A stretch of DNA of 19,586 nucleotides from positions 1 through 19,586 of the forward strand of contig CAVINS010000061.1 of NCBI GenBank assembly GCA_963643925.1, given 5' to 3'. Numbering within the stretch: position 1 is the stretch's first letter; every line of letters begins with the position of its first letter. The notes beneath the pieces were generated by a model, which worked only from the letters and a program-made list of their open reading frames with translations, had not been told where the DNA came from and did not search any database. This DNA comes from Phocaeicola_A sp963643925. Lineage in GTDB: Bacteria; Bacteroidota; Bacteroidia; Bacteroidales; Bacteroidaceae. Made by a program: the position numbers and the translations under genes. This document shows, in pieces, positions 1 through 8,772 of this stretch.

Positions 1-44
1 TACACGTGTTTGACAATTGCCGTACACATGTTTGACAATTGCCA
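1..44. repeat. Two tandem copies of a 22-bp unit
   Basis: Positions 1-22 and 23-44 are the same 22-bp unit with a G/A change at unit position 6 and a G/A change at the last base. The shared core is TGTTTGACAATTGCC, which includes the palindrome CAATTG. The array touches the window edge, so more copies may lie to the left. The rest of the gap up to the end of the HTCS gene (45-252) shows no convincing gene or promoter. Function is unknown; a regulator site or a neutral short tandem repeat are both possible. Confidence 0.8.
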
Positions 45-247
45 GTTACCCTACACGACTAAGGCCTGCAAGGTTTAAGTGCCCACTCTTACATCGTTTC
101 GTGTACAGTGTTCATCGATTATGTTCCTGAGCGGGAGACGGATATGGCATGTGCGGTCCGCCACGGCCATCGATGTCAATGGTCGCGACAGATGCGTTTG
201 CCCTACGTAGCGTATTTACCGGCGGAAAGTCGGCGTGGGTCAAGAGA

Positions 248-264
248 GGAGGTTAATATCCTCC
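248..264 (-). other. Hairpin around the HTCS stop codon
   Basis: GGAGG (248-252) and CCTCC (260-264) form a perfect 5-bp stem with a 7-base loop that contains the TAA stop of the hybrid sensor gene. No T-tract follows on the minus strand, so this is not a standard intrinsic terminator. It may slow 3' decay or be chance. Confidence 0.35.
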
Positions 265-3200
265 CTTGGTGCGTCGGAAGTATTCAGTGGGAGTCACCGA
301 GTAGGCTTTCTTGAAGCAACGGCTGAAGTAGTGCGCGTCGTTGAACCCGACGCGTGAGGCTATCTCAGTGATGCTGTACTTGTTCTCCTCAATCAGTTCG
401 GCGGCCCGTTTCACACGCATTTGCTGCACGAACTCGATGGGGGAGAGGCCCGTGATGTTCTTTATCTTGGCATAGAAACTGGTGCGGCTCATGTAGAACT
501 GCTTCACCAACATGTCGATGGTCAGCTCGCTGTTGCTCAGGTTCTCCTCGGTCAGCGCCATGAGCTTATCCATGAACCGTTGGTCTTGTTCGGACAGATA
601 TTCTTCCGCTGCCGGTTCCTCGGCCTTCGGTTGCGGACTGACGGTGAGCAGTTTCTTGCAGTAGATGGCCTGCAGCTTGCGTCGCTGCTCCAGCAAGTTC
701 TCTACCCTTGCCTTCAGGTAAGTGGCACTGAAGGGCTTCGTGATGTAGTCGTCGGCCCCTTCTTTCAGTGCGCTGAGCTGACTCTCGATGGCCGACTTGG
801 CGGTGAGCAGCACTACGGGGATATGGCTCGTGGTGAGCTCGCTCTTCAGGTGACCCACCAACTCCACACCATCCATCACCGGCATCATCACGTCGCTGAT
901 GATGAGGTCGGGCACATTGTCGAGTGCGGCCTGCAGTCCGGCCTTCCCGTCGGGAGCCTCCAACACTCGGTACTGGTCGCTGAAGATGTCGCGCAGGAAT
1001 GACCGCATATCGTTGTTGTCCTCCACTATCAGCAGGGTCGGTATCTCCGGTTGCCGCTTCTCCGGCTCTTCCACGGGTTGTGGGGCCGAAGGGGATGACT
1101 CGCTCGTGGGGTCCTGCACGATGATTTCCGTGTCCGGTGCATAGTGTGCCTTGCCTAGCGGGAAGGTCAGTCGGAACGTGCTTCCTATCTCCTCGCGGCT
1201 CGTCAGCGTGACCGTGCCCTTCAGCAGGTCCACCAGTTCCTTCACGATGGAGAGTCCGATGCCCGTGGAGGGATTGCCCGTGATGGACTTGTCATTGTAA
1301 CTGGTGAATCGCGAGAACACCTCGTGTTGCCAGTGTTGCGGGATGCCGATGCCCTCGTCGCGCACCTCGATGCTGTATTCCTTGTCGCCCTTGCTGAAGC
1401 GCACCTCTATCTGCTTGCCCGCCGCGGTGAACTTGAAGGCGTTGGAGAGTAGGTTGAAGAGAATCTTCTCCAACTTGTCCGCGTCGGTCCACACTGGGCA
1501 GTGGTCCACGTTGTGGATGAACGAGAAGCGGATGTTGCGCTCCAGTGCCAGGGTCTGGAAGCTGGTCATCACGCGTGAGGTGAAGGCAATGATGTCCAGT
1601 TCCTCCACTACCAGCTTCATCTTGTGGCTTTGTATCTTGCGGAAGTCCAGAATCTGGTTCACCAACTTCAGTATGCCGTCAGTGTTGCGCTTTATCAGTT
1701 GTAACTGGTCCTTCACGAAGGACGGCACCTCCTTGTTCTGCAGCAGATTTTCGATGGGAGCCGTTATCAGGGTGAGCGGTGTGCGCAGGTCGTGTGAGAT
1801 GTTGGTGAAGAACTGCAGCTTGATGTCCGTCAGCTGTTGCTCGATGTAGACTTTGTTGCGCAGCCGGTAGAACGAGGCTATCAGTCTGGCTACAAGGAAA
1901 CCGATGCCGATGAGCAGTAGCAGGTAGATGATCCATGCTGTCGGGGTCTCCCAGAAAGAGGGGAGAATCTCAATCTCTAGCCGTCGCAGGTTGTCCACCC
2001 ACACGCCGTCACCGTTGGTGGAACGCACCAACAGGGTGTACTTGCCCGTAGGCAGGTTGGTGTAGGTGACCGACCGCTGGTTGCCCGCCTGCTGCCACTC
2101 ATCGTCGAACCCCTCGAGCTTGTAGGCGTACTGCACGCTGTAGGGGTGTGTCATCTCCAGTGTGGCGTAGCGTATGGTGAAGTAGTTCTCCTCGTGCGGA
2201 ATGCGGATGCGGTCCATGTAGTCGATGTGCTTGGGCAGTATGTCGCTCTCCAGTGGGTTGATGGTGCGGTCGCCCAACCGCAGGCGGGTGAAGATGAGCG
2301 AGGGCACGAAGTCACTCTTGGCAATCTTCTGCGGACAGAAGTGGAACAGGCCTGTCAGACTGACGAAGGTTATCTCTCCTTTGTCGGTGTAGACGGCACT
2401 GCCCTCGTTGAACACCGGTTGGAAGCCTATCTGGCTTTCGTCCCATTTGGTCAGCGTCTGCGTCTGCAGGTCGTAGCAACTCATGCCGCTGCCGCACGCC
2501 ATCCACAGTCGCTTCTGGTTGTCTTCCTGCATGGAGAATACGATGTCGGACTGCAGACCTTTGCCGGTGGTGTAGTTGGTGAAGGTGAGCAGACTGTCCT
2601 TAGTCCACTGTGCCTTGCTGAATCCGCCGCCAAAGGAGGCGATGTACACCTGGTCGTCGGAGGCGTGATAGAGGTACTGTGTGTTGTTGCTTCCCAGACT
2701 GGAACTGTCACCAGGGATGCGCTGGTGCAAGCGGAACTGTATGTCCTCGGCCTTGCCGGTCGGGTGGCGGGAAGTGAGTATGCCGTTGGATGTGCCCACC
2801 CACAGACAACCCTCGTTGTCCGAAGTGATGCTGTATATCTTGTCTGCCTCTTGTATGGGATAGCCCTTCAGGTCGTTGTAGTAGTGTATGAAGCGTGGAC
2901 TGAGCGAATCGCTTTCGTCCAAGTAGTTGAGGCCGCCCTCGTAGGTGCCTATCCACAGCCGGTGGTTCGCGTCCTCGTGGACGGCGTAGATGCGGTCGGA
3001 ACTGATGCTGTAGGCGTCTTTGTCCTGGGGGACGAACTGCTTGATGTCGTAGTGGCTGGCCGACTGTCGTATGACGCAGAACAGGCCTTGTCCCTTGGTG
3101 CCTATCCAGATGCGTCCCTTGCTGTCCTGCTCCATGCCGTAGGCCAGACCTATGGTGGCGGGTTCCAGTGGGTTGGTGGTGATGCCGCCTTTGGGTGTGA

Positions 3201-4626
3201 GCTTGCCTACGAAGCGGAAGTCGCTGGTGTAGATGACAATCTCACCGGACTTGTTGCCTGCCCATATCAGTCCGTCGCTGGTGCGGCACACGGCCCGGAA
3301 GGTGTTCTCCTCGGGGCGGGCCGACTCGTTGCGGTTGAGCAACGCGCGGTGGAATTGTGGGTTACGGGGCGATATCTTGCCTGTCCATCGGGAGGTGGAG
3401 ACCCACAGATTGTTCTGCATGTCGCAGTAGAAGCGGTAGTGGCTGTCGGAGGCGTTCCATGCCAACTCCTTGTTCAGCTCGGTGAATGGTACCAGCTCGC
3501 CGCGTCGGAAGAAGGCAAGCTCGCCAAAGTAGGGGTAGACCCATTCGTTGCCAATCTTGTCTTCCAGTATCTTCAGTCCGAACACCTCGCGTGTGTTCTT
3601 CTTCCCGCTCTTGAAGGGGAGGTGGCGGAACGTGCGGTCCTTCAGGTTGAACAGGGTGAGCGAGAGCGATGGTGTCTCCAGCCACACCAGTCCGCTTCGG
3701 TCGATGTACATGGTGCGTATGCCCCGCTTTGTCGGGTCCGCCCCCGGGTTGGGGTAGTGGTCCAGTCGACCCGCACGGTCCTTCACGAAGAATCCGTCGT
3801 TGGCGGTGGCATAGACCAACAGCGTGTCGAACCGGTTGATGAACTTTACCTTTGATGAAGCATCGACGTGTTCGGTGAAGAATTGTCGTTTCTGCTTGCT
3901 GTAGTGCCATACCTCGCCTCCGTCAGCGCCCAACAACACCTCGTCGTTCGTCTCGCAAAACGAGAAGAATCCCTTGTCCTCGCTACCGCGGATGCGCCGC
4001 ACCTTGTCCGTCCCTTTTGACAACAGGTAGAGGCCACTCTGTGTGGCGGGTATCCATTCGTTCCCTTGATGGTCCTTGAAGACACTGATGAGCTCCGTTC
4101 GCGGGTCGCCGTTGCTCTGGAACTGGAAGTCCATGCTCACCTTGTGCGTCAGCGAGTCCACGGTCATGCGCACGGTGCGGTTGTTGCCGTTGGATATCCA
4201 CACGTGTCCGTTGTCGAGGCACAGTGTCGTCTTGGCATAGAAGTCGTTTGGCAGGGGCACTGCCTCGAACGACTCCGTCTCCGGGTTGAAGCGACTCACC
4301 TTGCCATCGTAGCACACCACCCAAATGAAGCCCGCACAGTCCTCGTCTACATGCAGCAGACGGTTGTTCGATAGTTCCACCCGGTCGCCAGGGTGCGACT
4401 TGTAGTTCTGGAAGTTATATCCGTCGAACTTGGTCAGTCCGTCCCACGTGGAGAGCCACATGAATCCCTTGTGGTCTTGGATGATGCTGGTGGACGTGTT
4501 CTGTGTCAGCTCCTTGTTGGGTGAGTAGGAGGTGACGGTGTAGTCCGACTGCGACTTCACTTCCGTAGTGGCGGCCGTCATGGTGCAGACTAGCGACAGC
4601 AGTTTTATGTAGAGTCCCTTTCGCAT
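253..4626 (-). CDS. Hybrid two-component system regulator (HTCS), sensor kinase/response regulator/AraC
   Basis: This 1457-aa one-protein signalling system is of the type that controls polysaccharide-utilisation genes in Bacteroides. In order it shows an N-terminal signal sequence (about 1-25), a long periplasmic region of repeated propeller-type segments with W-[IV]-G-T motifs (about 40-760), a Y_Y_Y-like beta domain (about 800-885), one membrane helix (about 897-920), a HisKA domain with phospho-acceptor His945 in NISHDLRTPL, a HATPase domain ending near 1170, a receiver domain (about 1190-1310) with Asp1245 in SDVMMP and Lys1297 in TKPF, and an AraC-type helix-turn-helix (about 1355-1455). 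All catalytic residues expected of the family are present. It lies 16 bp downstream of topB on the same strand with no clear promoter in the gap, so co-transcription is likely. No SusC/SusD or glycosidase gene lies in this window, so the ligand cannot be inferred. Confidence 0.95.
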   Translation of the reverse strand: MRKGLYIKLLSLVCTMTAATTEVKSQSDYTVTSYSPNKELTQNTSTSIIQDHKGFMWLSTWDGLTKFDGYNFQNYKSHPGDRVELSNNRLLHVDEDCAGFIWVVCYDGKVSRFNPETESFEAVPLPNDFYAKTTLCLDNGHVWISNGNNRTVRMTVDSLTHKVSMDFQFQSNGDPRTELISVFKDHQGNEWIPATQSGLYLLSKGTDKVRRIRGSEDKGFFSFCETNDEVLLGADGGEVWHYSKQKRQFFTEHVDASSKVKFINRFDTLLVYATANDGFFVKDRAGRLDHYPNPGADPTKRGIRTMYIDRSGLVWLETPSLSLTLFNLKDRTFRHLPFKSGKKNTREVFGLKILEDKIGNEWVYPYFGELAFFRRGELVPFTELNKELAWNASDSHYRFYCDMQNNLWVSTSRWTGKISPRNPQFHRALLNRNESARPEENTFRAVCRTSDGLIWAGNKSGEIVIYTSDFRFVGKLTPKGGITTNPLEPATIGLAYGMEQDSKGRIWIGTKGQGLFCVIRQSASHYDIKQFVPQDKDAYSISSDRIYAVHEDANHRLWIGTYEGGLNYLDESDSLSPRFIHYYNDLKGYPIQEADKIYSITSDNEGCLWVGTSNGILTSRHPTGKAEDIQFRLHQRIPGDSSSLGSNNTQYLYHASDDQVYIASFGGGFSKAQWTKDSLLTFTNYTTGKGLQSDIVFSMQEDNQKRLWMACGSGMSCYDLQTQTLTKWDESQIGFQPVFNEGSAVYTDKGEITFVSLTGLFHFCPQKIAKSDFVPSLIFTRLRLGDRTINPLESDILPKHIDYMDRIRIPHEENYFTIRYATLEMTHPYSVQYAYKLEGFDDEWQQAGNQRSVTYTNLPTGKYTLLVRSTNGDGVWVDNLRRLEIEILPSFWETPTAWIIYLLLLIGIGFLVARLIASFYRLRNKVYIEQQLTDIKLQFFTNISHDLRTPLTLITAPIENLLQNKEVPSFVKDQLQLIKRNTDGILKLVNQILDFRKIQSHKMKLVVEELDIIAFTSRVMTSFQTLALERNIRFSFIHNVDHCPVWTDADKLEKILFNLLSNAFKFTAAGKQIEVRFSKGDKEYSIEVRDEGIGIPQHWQHEVFSRFTSYNDKSITGNPSTGIGLSIVKELVDLLKGTVTLTSREEIGSTFRLTFPLGKAHYAPDTEIIVQDPTSESSPSAPQPVEEPEKRQPEIPTLLIVEDNNDMRSFLRDIFSDQYRVLEAPDGKAGLQAALDNVPDLIISDVMMPVMDGVELVGHLKSELTTSHIPVVLLTAKSAIESQLSALKEGADDYITKPFSATYLKARVENLLEQRRKLQAIYCKKLLTVSPQPKAEEPAAEEYLSEQDQRFMDKLMALTEENLSNSELTIDMLVKQFYMSRTSFYAKIKNITGLSPIEFVQQMRVKRAAELIEENKYSITEIASRVGFNDAHYFSRCFKKAYSVTPTEYFRRTKGGY

Positions 4627-4642
4627 TTCTTTTCTTCTGATT

Positions 4643-6868
4643 TTATCTGGTTGGTCTGTTGGTGAACGGCACTCGGTAGGTGCATCCGTTCCTCCACTCC
4701 GAGCAGCCGTATGCCGTGTTCCCTTTGATGATGGTTCCTTTTCCGCAGAGCGGACAGGTCTGCCTGGTCAAGTCCTGCGCTGTGCTTTGCTGGGCGGGCT
4801 GGGTTTGCTGGTTCAGCGACGGGCTGGAGTCCGTTTGGGCCGTAGTGGCGGTCGCTGTGTCCGTGGCGGTAGCCTCTTTCGTAGCCGTGCCGGTCTTCTG
4901 TGGGTTTGGTTGGCTCGTTTGGCTTGACGATGTATTGGAATCCCCTTGTGTCGTCGCAGCGGACTTTGTGCCTACGGCTGAAGTCCCTTGCTTGGTGGCG
5001 CTCCCTTTCTCCTTGGCTGTGCTCGTCTTCCGCTTGGAGGCAGCTTTTGTCTTGGGCGCAGGCTCCTCGGGGGCCACCGTGATGCGGCGGTTGCTGTTGT
5101 CGCTCAGCACTTGCTGCACAAGGTCGCGCACCATCTGTTTCAGTTCCTCGAGGAAGGTGCGTGCGTCGTAGCTCTTCTTCTCTATCTCGCGCAGCTTCTT
5201 CTCCCAAATACCCGTCAGCTCGGCGGACTTCAGCAACTCCTCGTGTATCAGCTGTATCAGCTCGATGCCCGTGTCCGTCGCAATCAAGTTCTTGCGCTCC
5301 TTGCGTATGTAGCGGCGCTTGAATAGCGTCTCTATGATGGCTGCGCGGGTGGAAGGCCGGCCTATGCCGTTCTCCTTCAGTGCGTCGCGCAGCTCTTCGT
5401 TTTCCACTGACTTGCCGGCGGTCTCCATGGCCCGCAACAAGGTGGCTTCGGTGTAAGGCTTGGGCGGCTGTGTCCACTTCTCGCTCAGGTCAGGCGTGTG
5501 CGGTCCACTCTCGCCGATGGTGAAGAGGGGCAGCACGCGTTCCTCGTCGCCCCCCTTGTCATTCTCCTTCTCCTCGGCAGCCTCCTTTTGGTAGAGCACC
5601 CGCCATCCAGGATCCAAAATCTGTTTGCCGGTCGCCTTGAACTCTATCTGCTCCACCTTGCCCAGCACGGTGGTGGTGGAGAACTTGCAGTCGGGGTAGA
5701 AGGCGGAGATGAACCGGCGTGCCACCAGGTCGTACACTCTCCGCTCCATGTCCGTCAGGTTCTGTGGGTAGACGCCTGTGGGGATGATGGCGTGGTGGTC
5801 TGTCACCTTCGAGTTGTCGAATACCTTCTTCGACTTGGGCAACTTCTTGCCGGCCAGCGGTGCCGTGTAGGCGGCATAGTCGCGCAGCCCATTCAGTATG
5901 CCCGGGCATTTCGGATAGATGTCGTCGCTCAGGAATGTGGTGTCCACACGCGGATAGGTGGTGTATTTCTTCTCGTAGAGCGATTGGATGAGGCGCAACG
6001 TGTCGTCGGCAGAGTAGGCGAACTTCTTGTTGCACTCCACCTGAAGCGAGGTAAGGTCGAACAGTCGGGGCGGCGCTTCCGTGCCCTTCTTGGCGGACAC
6101 GTCCGTGATGGTGAACGGATGCTGCTTCACTGTCTCCAGGAACTGCTGTCCCTCCTCCTTGCTGGTGAACCGTCCCTTCGTGGCGGCGAAGGTGGTGTCG
6201 CGGTAGGTCGTCTTCAGTTCCCAGTAAGGCTCGGGCTTGAAGTTCTGTATCTCCAGTTGTCGGTTCACGATGAGCGCCAGCGTGGGTGTTTGCACCCGTC
6301 CGATGGAGAGCACCTGTCGGTTCTGTCCGTACTTGAGCGTGTAGAGCCGTGTGGCGTTCATGCCCAGTGTCCAGTCGCCGATGGCCCGTGAAAGGCCCGC
6401 CTCGTAGAGTGACTGGAACTCCGACTGGTCCTTCAGGTGGGCGAAACCTTCGCGTATCGACTCTTCCGTCAGCGACGAAATCCAAAGTCGCTTCACGGGA
6501 CATTTGGCACCAGCCATCTGCATCACCCACCGTTGGATGAGTTCTCCCTCCTGCCCGGCATCGCCGCAGTTGATGATGCCGTCCGCCTTTTGCATCAGCC
6601 GCTCGATGATTTTGAACTGCTTCTCGATGCCGCTGTCCTCTATCAGCTTGATGCCGAAGCGTGGCGGAATCATGGGCAGGCTGCTCAGCGACCAATGTTT
6701 CCATGTAGGTGTATACTCATGCGGCTCCTTCAGGGTGCACAAGTGACCGAAGGTCCAGGTCACCTGATACCCGTTCCCTTCGATGTAGCCTTCGCGACGC
6801 GACTTGGCGCCCAACACATCCGCAATATCTTTCGCTACGCTTGGTTTCTCGGCAATGCAAACAATCAT
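4643..6868 (-). CDS. topB: DNA topoisomerase III (type IA)
   Basis: TopB relaxes and decatenates DNA by single-strand passage. The 741-aa product starts with a Toprim domain (MIVCIAEKPSVAKD) and has the acidic motif GDAGQEGE near residue 100, in which the usual second Asp of DxDxE is Gly. I recall this variant from Bacteroidetes homologues. The catalytic tyrosine is Tyr305 in TYPRVDT, and SIGRVQTPTL is the conserved strand-gate motif. The core ends near residue 590. A stretch of about 100 residues rich in T, A, S, Q and K follows, then a C4 zinc finger (CPLC ... GCSEWRNGC) at the end. The start is supported by a canonical promoter 57 bp upstream. Because it is chromosomal, with rsmD, mnmE and menA in the same window, it is probably the housekeeping copy, although mobile elements in this phylum also carry topB. 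Confidence 0.95.
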   Translation of the reverse strand: MIVCIAEKPSVAKDIADVLGAKSRREGYIEGNGYQVTWTFGHLCTLKEPHEYTPTWKHWSLSSLPMIPPRFGIKLIEDSGIEKQFKIIERLMQKADGIINCGDAGQEGELIQRWVMQMAGAKCPVKRLWISSLTEESIREGFAHLKDQSEFQSLYEAGLSRAIGDWTLGMNATRLYTLKYGQNRQVLSIGRVQTPTLALIVNRQLEIQNFKPEPYWELKTTYRDTTFAATKGRFTSKEEGQQFLETVKQHPFTITDVSAKKGTEAPPRLFDLTSLQVECNKKFAYSADDTLRLIQSLYEKKYTTYPRVDTTFLSDDIYPKCPGILNGLRDYAAYTAPLAGKKLPKSKKVFDNSKVTDHHAIIPTGVYPQNLTDMERRVYDLVARRFISAFYPDCKFSTTTVLGKVEQIEFKATGKQILDPGWRVLYQKEAAEEKENDKGGDEERVLPLFTIGESGPHTPDLSEKWTQPPKPYTEATLLRAMETAGKSVENEELRDALKENGIGRPSTRAAIIETLFKRRYIRKERKNLIATDTGIELIQLIHEELLKSAELTGIWEKKLREIEKKSYDARTFLEELKQMVRDLVQQVLSDNSNRRITVAPEEPAPKTKAASKRKTSTAKEKGSATKQGTSAVGTKSAATTQGDSNTSSSQTSQPNPQKTGTATKEATATDTATATTAQTDSSPSLNQQTQPAQQSTAQDLTRQTCPLCGKGTIIKGNTAYGCSEWRNGCTYRVPFTNRPTR

Positions 6869-6924
6869 TCTGTATCTTCGTTTATTTCGTTCAGAGGAGA
6901 CTTGCAGGTCTCTCTATTGAAGAG

Positions 6925-6955
6925 CAAAGATACAACAAACCCCGTGTGTGGCAAA
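6925..6955 (-). promoter_or_regulatory. Promoter of topB (and probably the HTCS gene)
   Basis: On the minus strand TTTG (6955-6952) and TATCTTTG (6932-6925) are separated by 19 bp, which fits the Bacteroidetes -33/-7 consensus. The predicted transcript starts near 6918 and gives a leader of about 50 nt. Confidence 0.8.
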
Positions 6956-7096
6956 AATCTAGTGGATGATAATCTCTGGTGGGCGCAATTTCAATGATGT
7001 GCCAAGGGGATAGGTGCCTGAATGATAACCGCTGCAAATGAAGTGACATAGGGACTGCTACCTATTAAATTATATAGGTTTCCCGGAAAAATTATG

Positions 7097-7104
7097 TACC
7101 TTTG
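7097..7104 (+). promoter_or_regulatory. Putative -7 element of the menA-like operon
   Basis: TACCTTTG matches TAnnTTTG exactly. No clear TTTG lies at the expected distance upstream. The element lies inside the longest possible reading frame (ATG at 7094), so translation probably starts downstream at 7118 or 7124, giving a very short leader. Confidence 0.6.
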
Positions 7105-7117
7105 CCGATTATATTTG

Positions 7118-8044
7118 ATGTTTATGGAAACAGCTCAACAACGTACATTCAAAAGCTGGGTAATCGCCGTCAGACCGTGGTCGTTCACCACATCGTCCGT
7201 GGCGGCCTTGGTTACTATCGCCTATCTGTTTTATCTCGATTGCCAAGCAACGGTTGGTGCGCAGGTGGACTGGCTCAACGCCGCACTGTGTCTGCCACTG
7301 CTCATGATTCTTCATGCCGGAGGAAACCTTGTGAGCGATTACTACGATTACGAACGCGGCGTGGACGGACCGGACTGCGTGAACGGGGTTACCTGGATAC
7401 GGTCGGGGCTCTTCAAACCCAGGGAGATACTGCGCTATGGATGGACGCTGCTTGGCGTGGGAGTGATTCTTGGACTGGTGATTCTCATCCGGTCGAACTT
7501 CTCCGCTATATGGATTGGTCTGCTCGGACTGTTGCTGCCACTTTATTACTATCTGTTCAAGGCACATCTGCTGGGCGACTTCGACGTGCTGCTCTGCTTC
7601 GCCCTACTGCCGTCGATAGGCATCTGTTACGTAGGCACGGGAAGCTACCACACCGAGACGTTGCTCTACTGTCTGCCTTACGGACTCCACATCGTGGCCA
7701 TACTCCATGCAAACAACACGCGAGACATCGAGAACGACAGCCGGGCTGGCTTGTCGACTATCAGTGGAATGGTCGGATTGCGGGCCTCACAGTGGATTTA
7801 CTTGGCAGAGATAACGGTTCCTTACCTGCTGGTGGTTGTCTTCTGGCTGTTCTGCGGACTCAGTTGGTGTCTGCTGCTGACACTCCTCTCCTTGCCGGTG
7901 GCGATAAAGAATATCCGTACGATGATGGCGGCTCGGGATGCCGATGTCGCTGCCATCGCTCGTTTGGACCAGAGCACGGCGCAGTATCAGTTCTTGTTCG
8001 GTCTGCTCTATGCATTAGGATTTATTGTGGGAGGATTGTTATGA
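7118..8044 (+). CDS. menA: UbiA-family prenyltransferase, probable 1,4-dihydroxy-2-naphthoate polyprenyltransferase
   Basis: The enzyme attaches a polyprenyl tail to dihydroxynaphthoate in menaquinone synthesis, in the inner membrane. The 308-aa protein (306 aa if it starts at 7124) is almost wholly hydrophobic, with roughly eight membrane segments. It keeps both Mg-diphosphate motifs: NLVSDYYD in the first half and DIENDSRAG in the second. The N-terminal WVIAVRPWSFT is the family's entry motif. In-frame ATG codons occur at 7094, 7118 and 7124; the first overlaps a -7 promoter element and is unlikely. Its stop overlaps the ATG of the CPBP gene (ATGA), so the two are translationally coupled. 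Another UbiA substrate cannot be excluded because no other men genes are in the window. Confidence 0.8.
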   Translation: MFMETAQQRTFKSWVIAVRPWSFTTSSVAALVTIAYLFYLDCQATVGAQVDWLNAALCLPLLMILHAGGNLVSDYYDYERGVDGPDCVNGVTWIRSGLFKPREILRYGWTLLGVGVILGLVILIRSNFSAIWIGLLGLLLPLYYYLFKAHLLGDFDVLLCFALLPSIGICYVGTGSYHTETLLYCLPYGLHIVAILHANNTRDIENDSRAGLSTISGMVGLRASQWIYLAEITVPYLLVVVFWLFCGLSWCLLLTLLSLPVAIKNIRTMMAARDADVAAIARLDQSTAQYQFLFGLLYALGFIVGGLL

Positions 8045-8673
8045 AAAGACTTTGTGGAATGAATAATGTGACGGTGGGCGTGGCCGTTGCGGCACTGCTT
8101 TGGTTTGTGATGTTCTCGCCATGGACCTCACAGTTGTTCAACTTCTGGTATGCCATGACCTTCTCGGCCATTGTGCTGACTATTATTTCCCTGACGCTGT
8201 GCAGGGAGACTCTGCATGAGCTGCGTTTCGACGTGAGGCAAATAGCCCTTGGACTGGCGATAGCCTTTGTGCTGTGGTGGGCGTTTTGGATTGGCGACAA
8301 GGTGTCGCAGTGGATGTTCAGTTTTGCCCGTCCGCAGGTGGACATGATTTATTCCTTTGGCGACGGCACAAGCTCTACACTGATAGCCGTGCTGCTGTTC
8401 TTCATCATCGGTCCTGCCGAGGAACTGTTTTGGCGCGGCTTCGTGCAACGGCGGCTCATGCAGCGCTTCAATCCCAATGTCGGTTTCTTGCTTGCCACGG
8501 CCTGCTACACGCTGGTCCACATCTGGTCGTTCAACTTCATGCTTGTGATGGCCGCCCTTGTGGTAGGTTTCTGCTGGGGCTTCGTCTACCGTGTGTCGCC
8601 CCGCAACCTCACCGCCCTGGTGGTTTCCCATGCCGTGTGGGATGCGTGCGCATTTGTGCTCTTCACGTTTTAG
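8041..8673 (+). CDS. CPBP-family intramembrane metalloprotease (CAAX protease / Abi type)
   Basis: This 210-aa polytopic membrane protein carries the three conserved CPBP/Rce1 motifs: EELFWR (Glu127, Glu128, Arg132), LVHIW (His160) and SHAVWD (His197, Asp201). These residues form the metal and catalytic site inside the membrane. About six to seven hydrophobic segments are visible. It overlaps the menA-like gene by 4 bp. Family members cleave prenylated or other membrane proteins, act in bacteriocin self-immunity, or serve as scaffolds; nothing here shows the substrate. Pairing with a prenyltransferase is suggestive, but UbiA enzymes prenylate small aromatics rather than proteins, so a functional link is only speculative. 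Confidence 0.85.
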   Translation: MKRLCGMNNVTVGVAVAALLWFVMFSPWTSQLFNFWYAMTFSAIVLTIISLTLCRETLHELRFDVRQIALGLAIAFVLWWAFWIGDKVSQWMFSFARPQVDMIYSFGDGTSSTLIAVLLFFIIGPAEELFWRGFVQRRLMQRFNPNVGFLLATACYTLVHIWSFNFMLVMAALVVGFCWGFVYRVSPRNLTALVVSHAVWDACAFVLFTF

Positions 8674-8711
8674 TCTGTCGCTTCCAAAGCGTCAAGTTTT
8701 GTGGGTCGGCG

Positions 8712-8742
8712 TTTGGCGATTGCAAAATAATTCCTAACTTTG
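8712..8742 (+). promoter_or_regulatory. Promoter of the cardiolipin synthase gene
   Basis: TTTG (8712-8715), a 19-bp spacer and TAACTTTG (8735-8742) match the Bacteroidetes promoter consensus. The start codon is 31 bp downstream. It lies in the 99-bp gap after the CPBP gene, so cls can be expressed on its own. Confidence 0.8.
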
Positions 8743-8772
8743 TAACGTACTATATATAATAAGGTATAAGGG

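Noticed and set aside
2146..3855. 569-aa open frame on the plus strand
   Set aside because: It is antisense to the HTCS gene, whose domains are unmistakable. Long antisense frames are expected from the strong GC3 bias, and the translation shows no recognisable domain.
5498..6704. Long frames antisense to or shifted within topB
   Set aside because: They overlap the conserved topoisomerase core and have biased, domain-free compositions.
7102..8040. N-terminal extension of the CPBP frame across the menA-like gene
   Set aside because: The extra 313 codons are an Arg-rich shadow of the prenyltransferase gene; the ATG at 8041 fits the family and the ATGA overlap.
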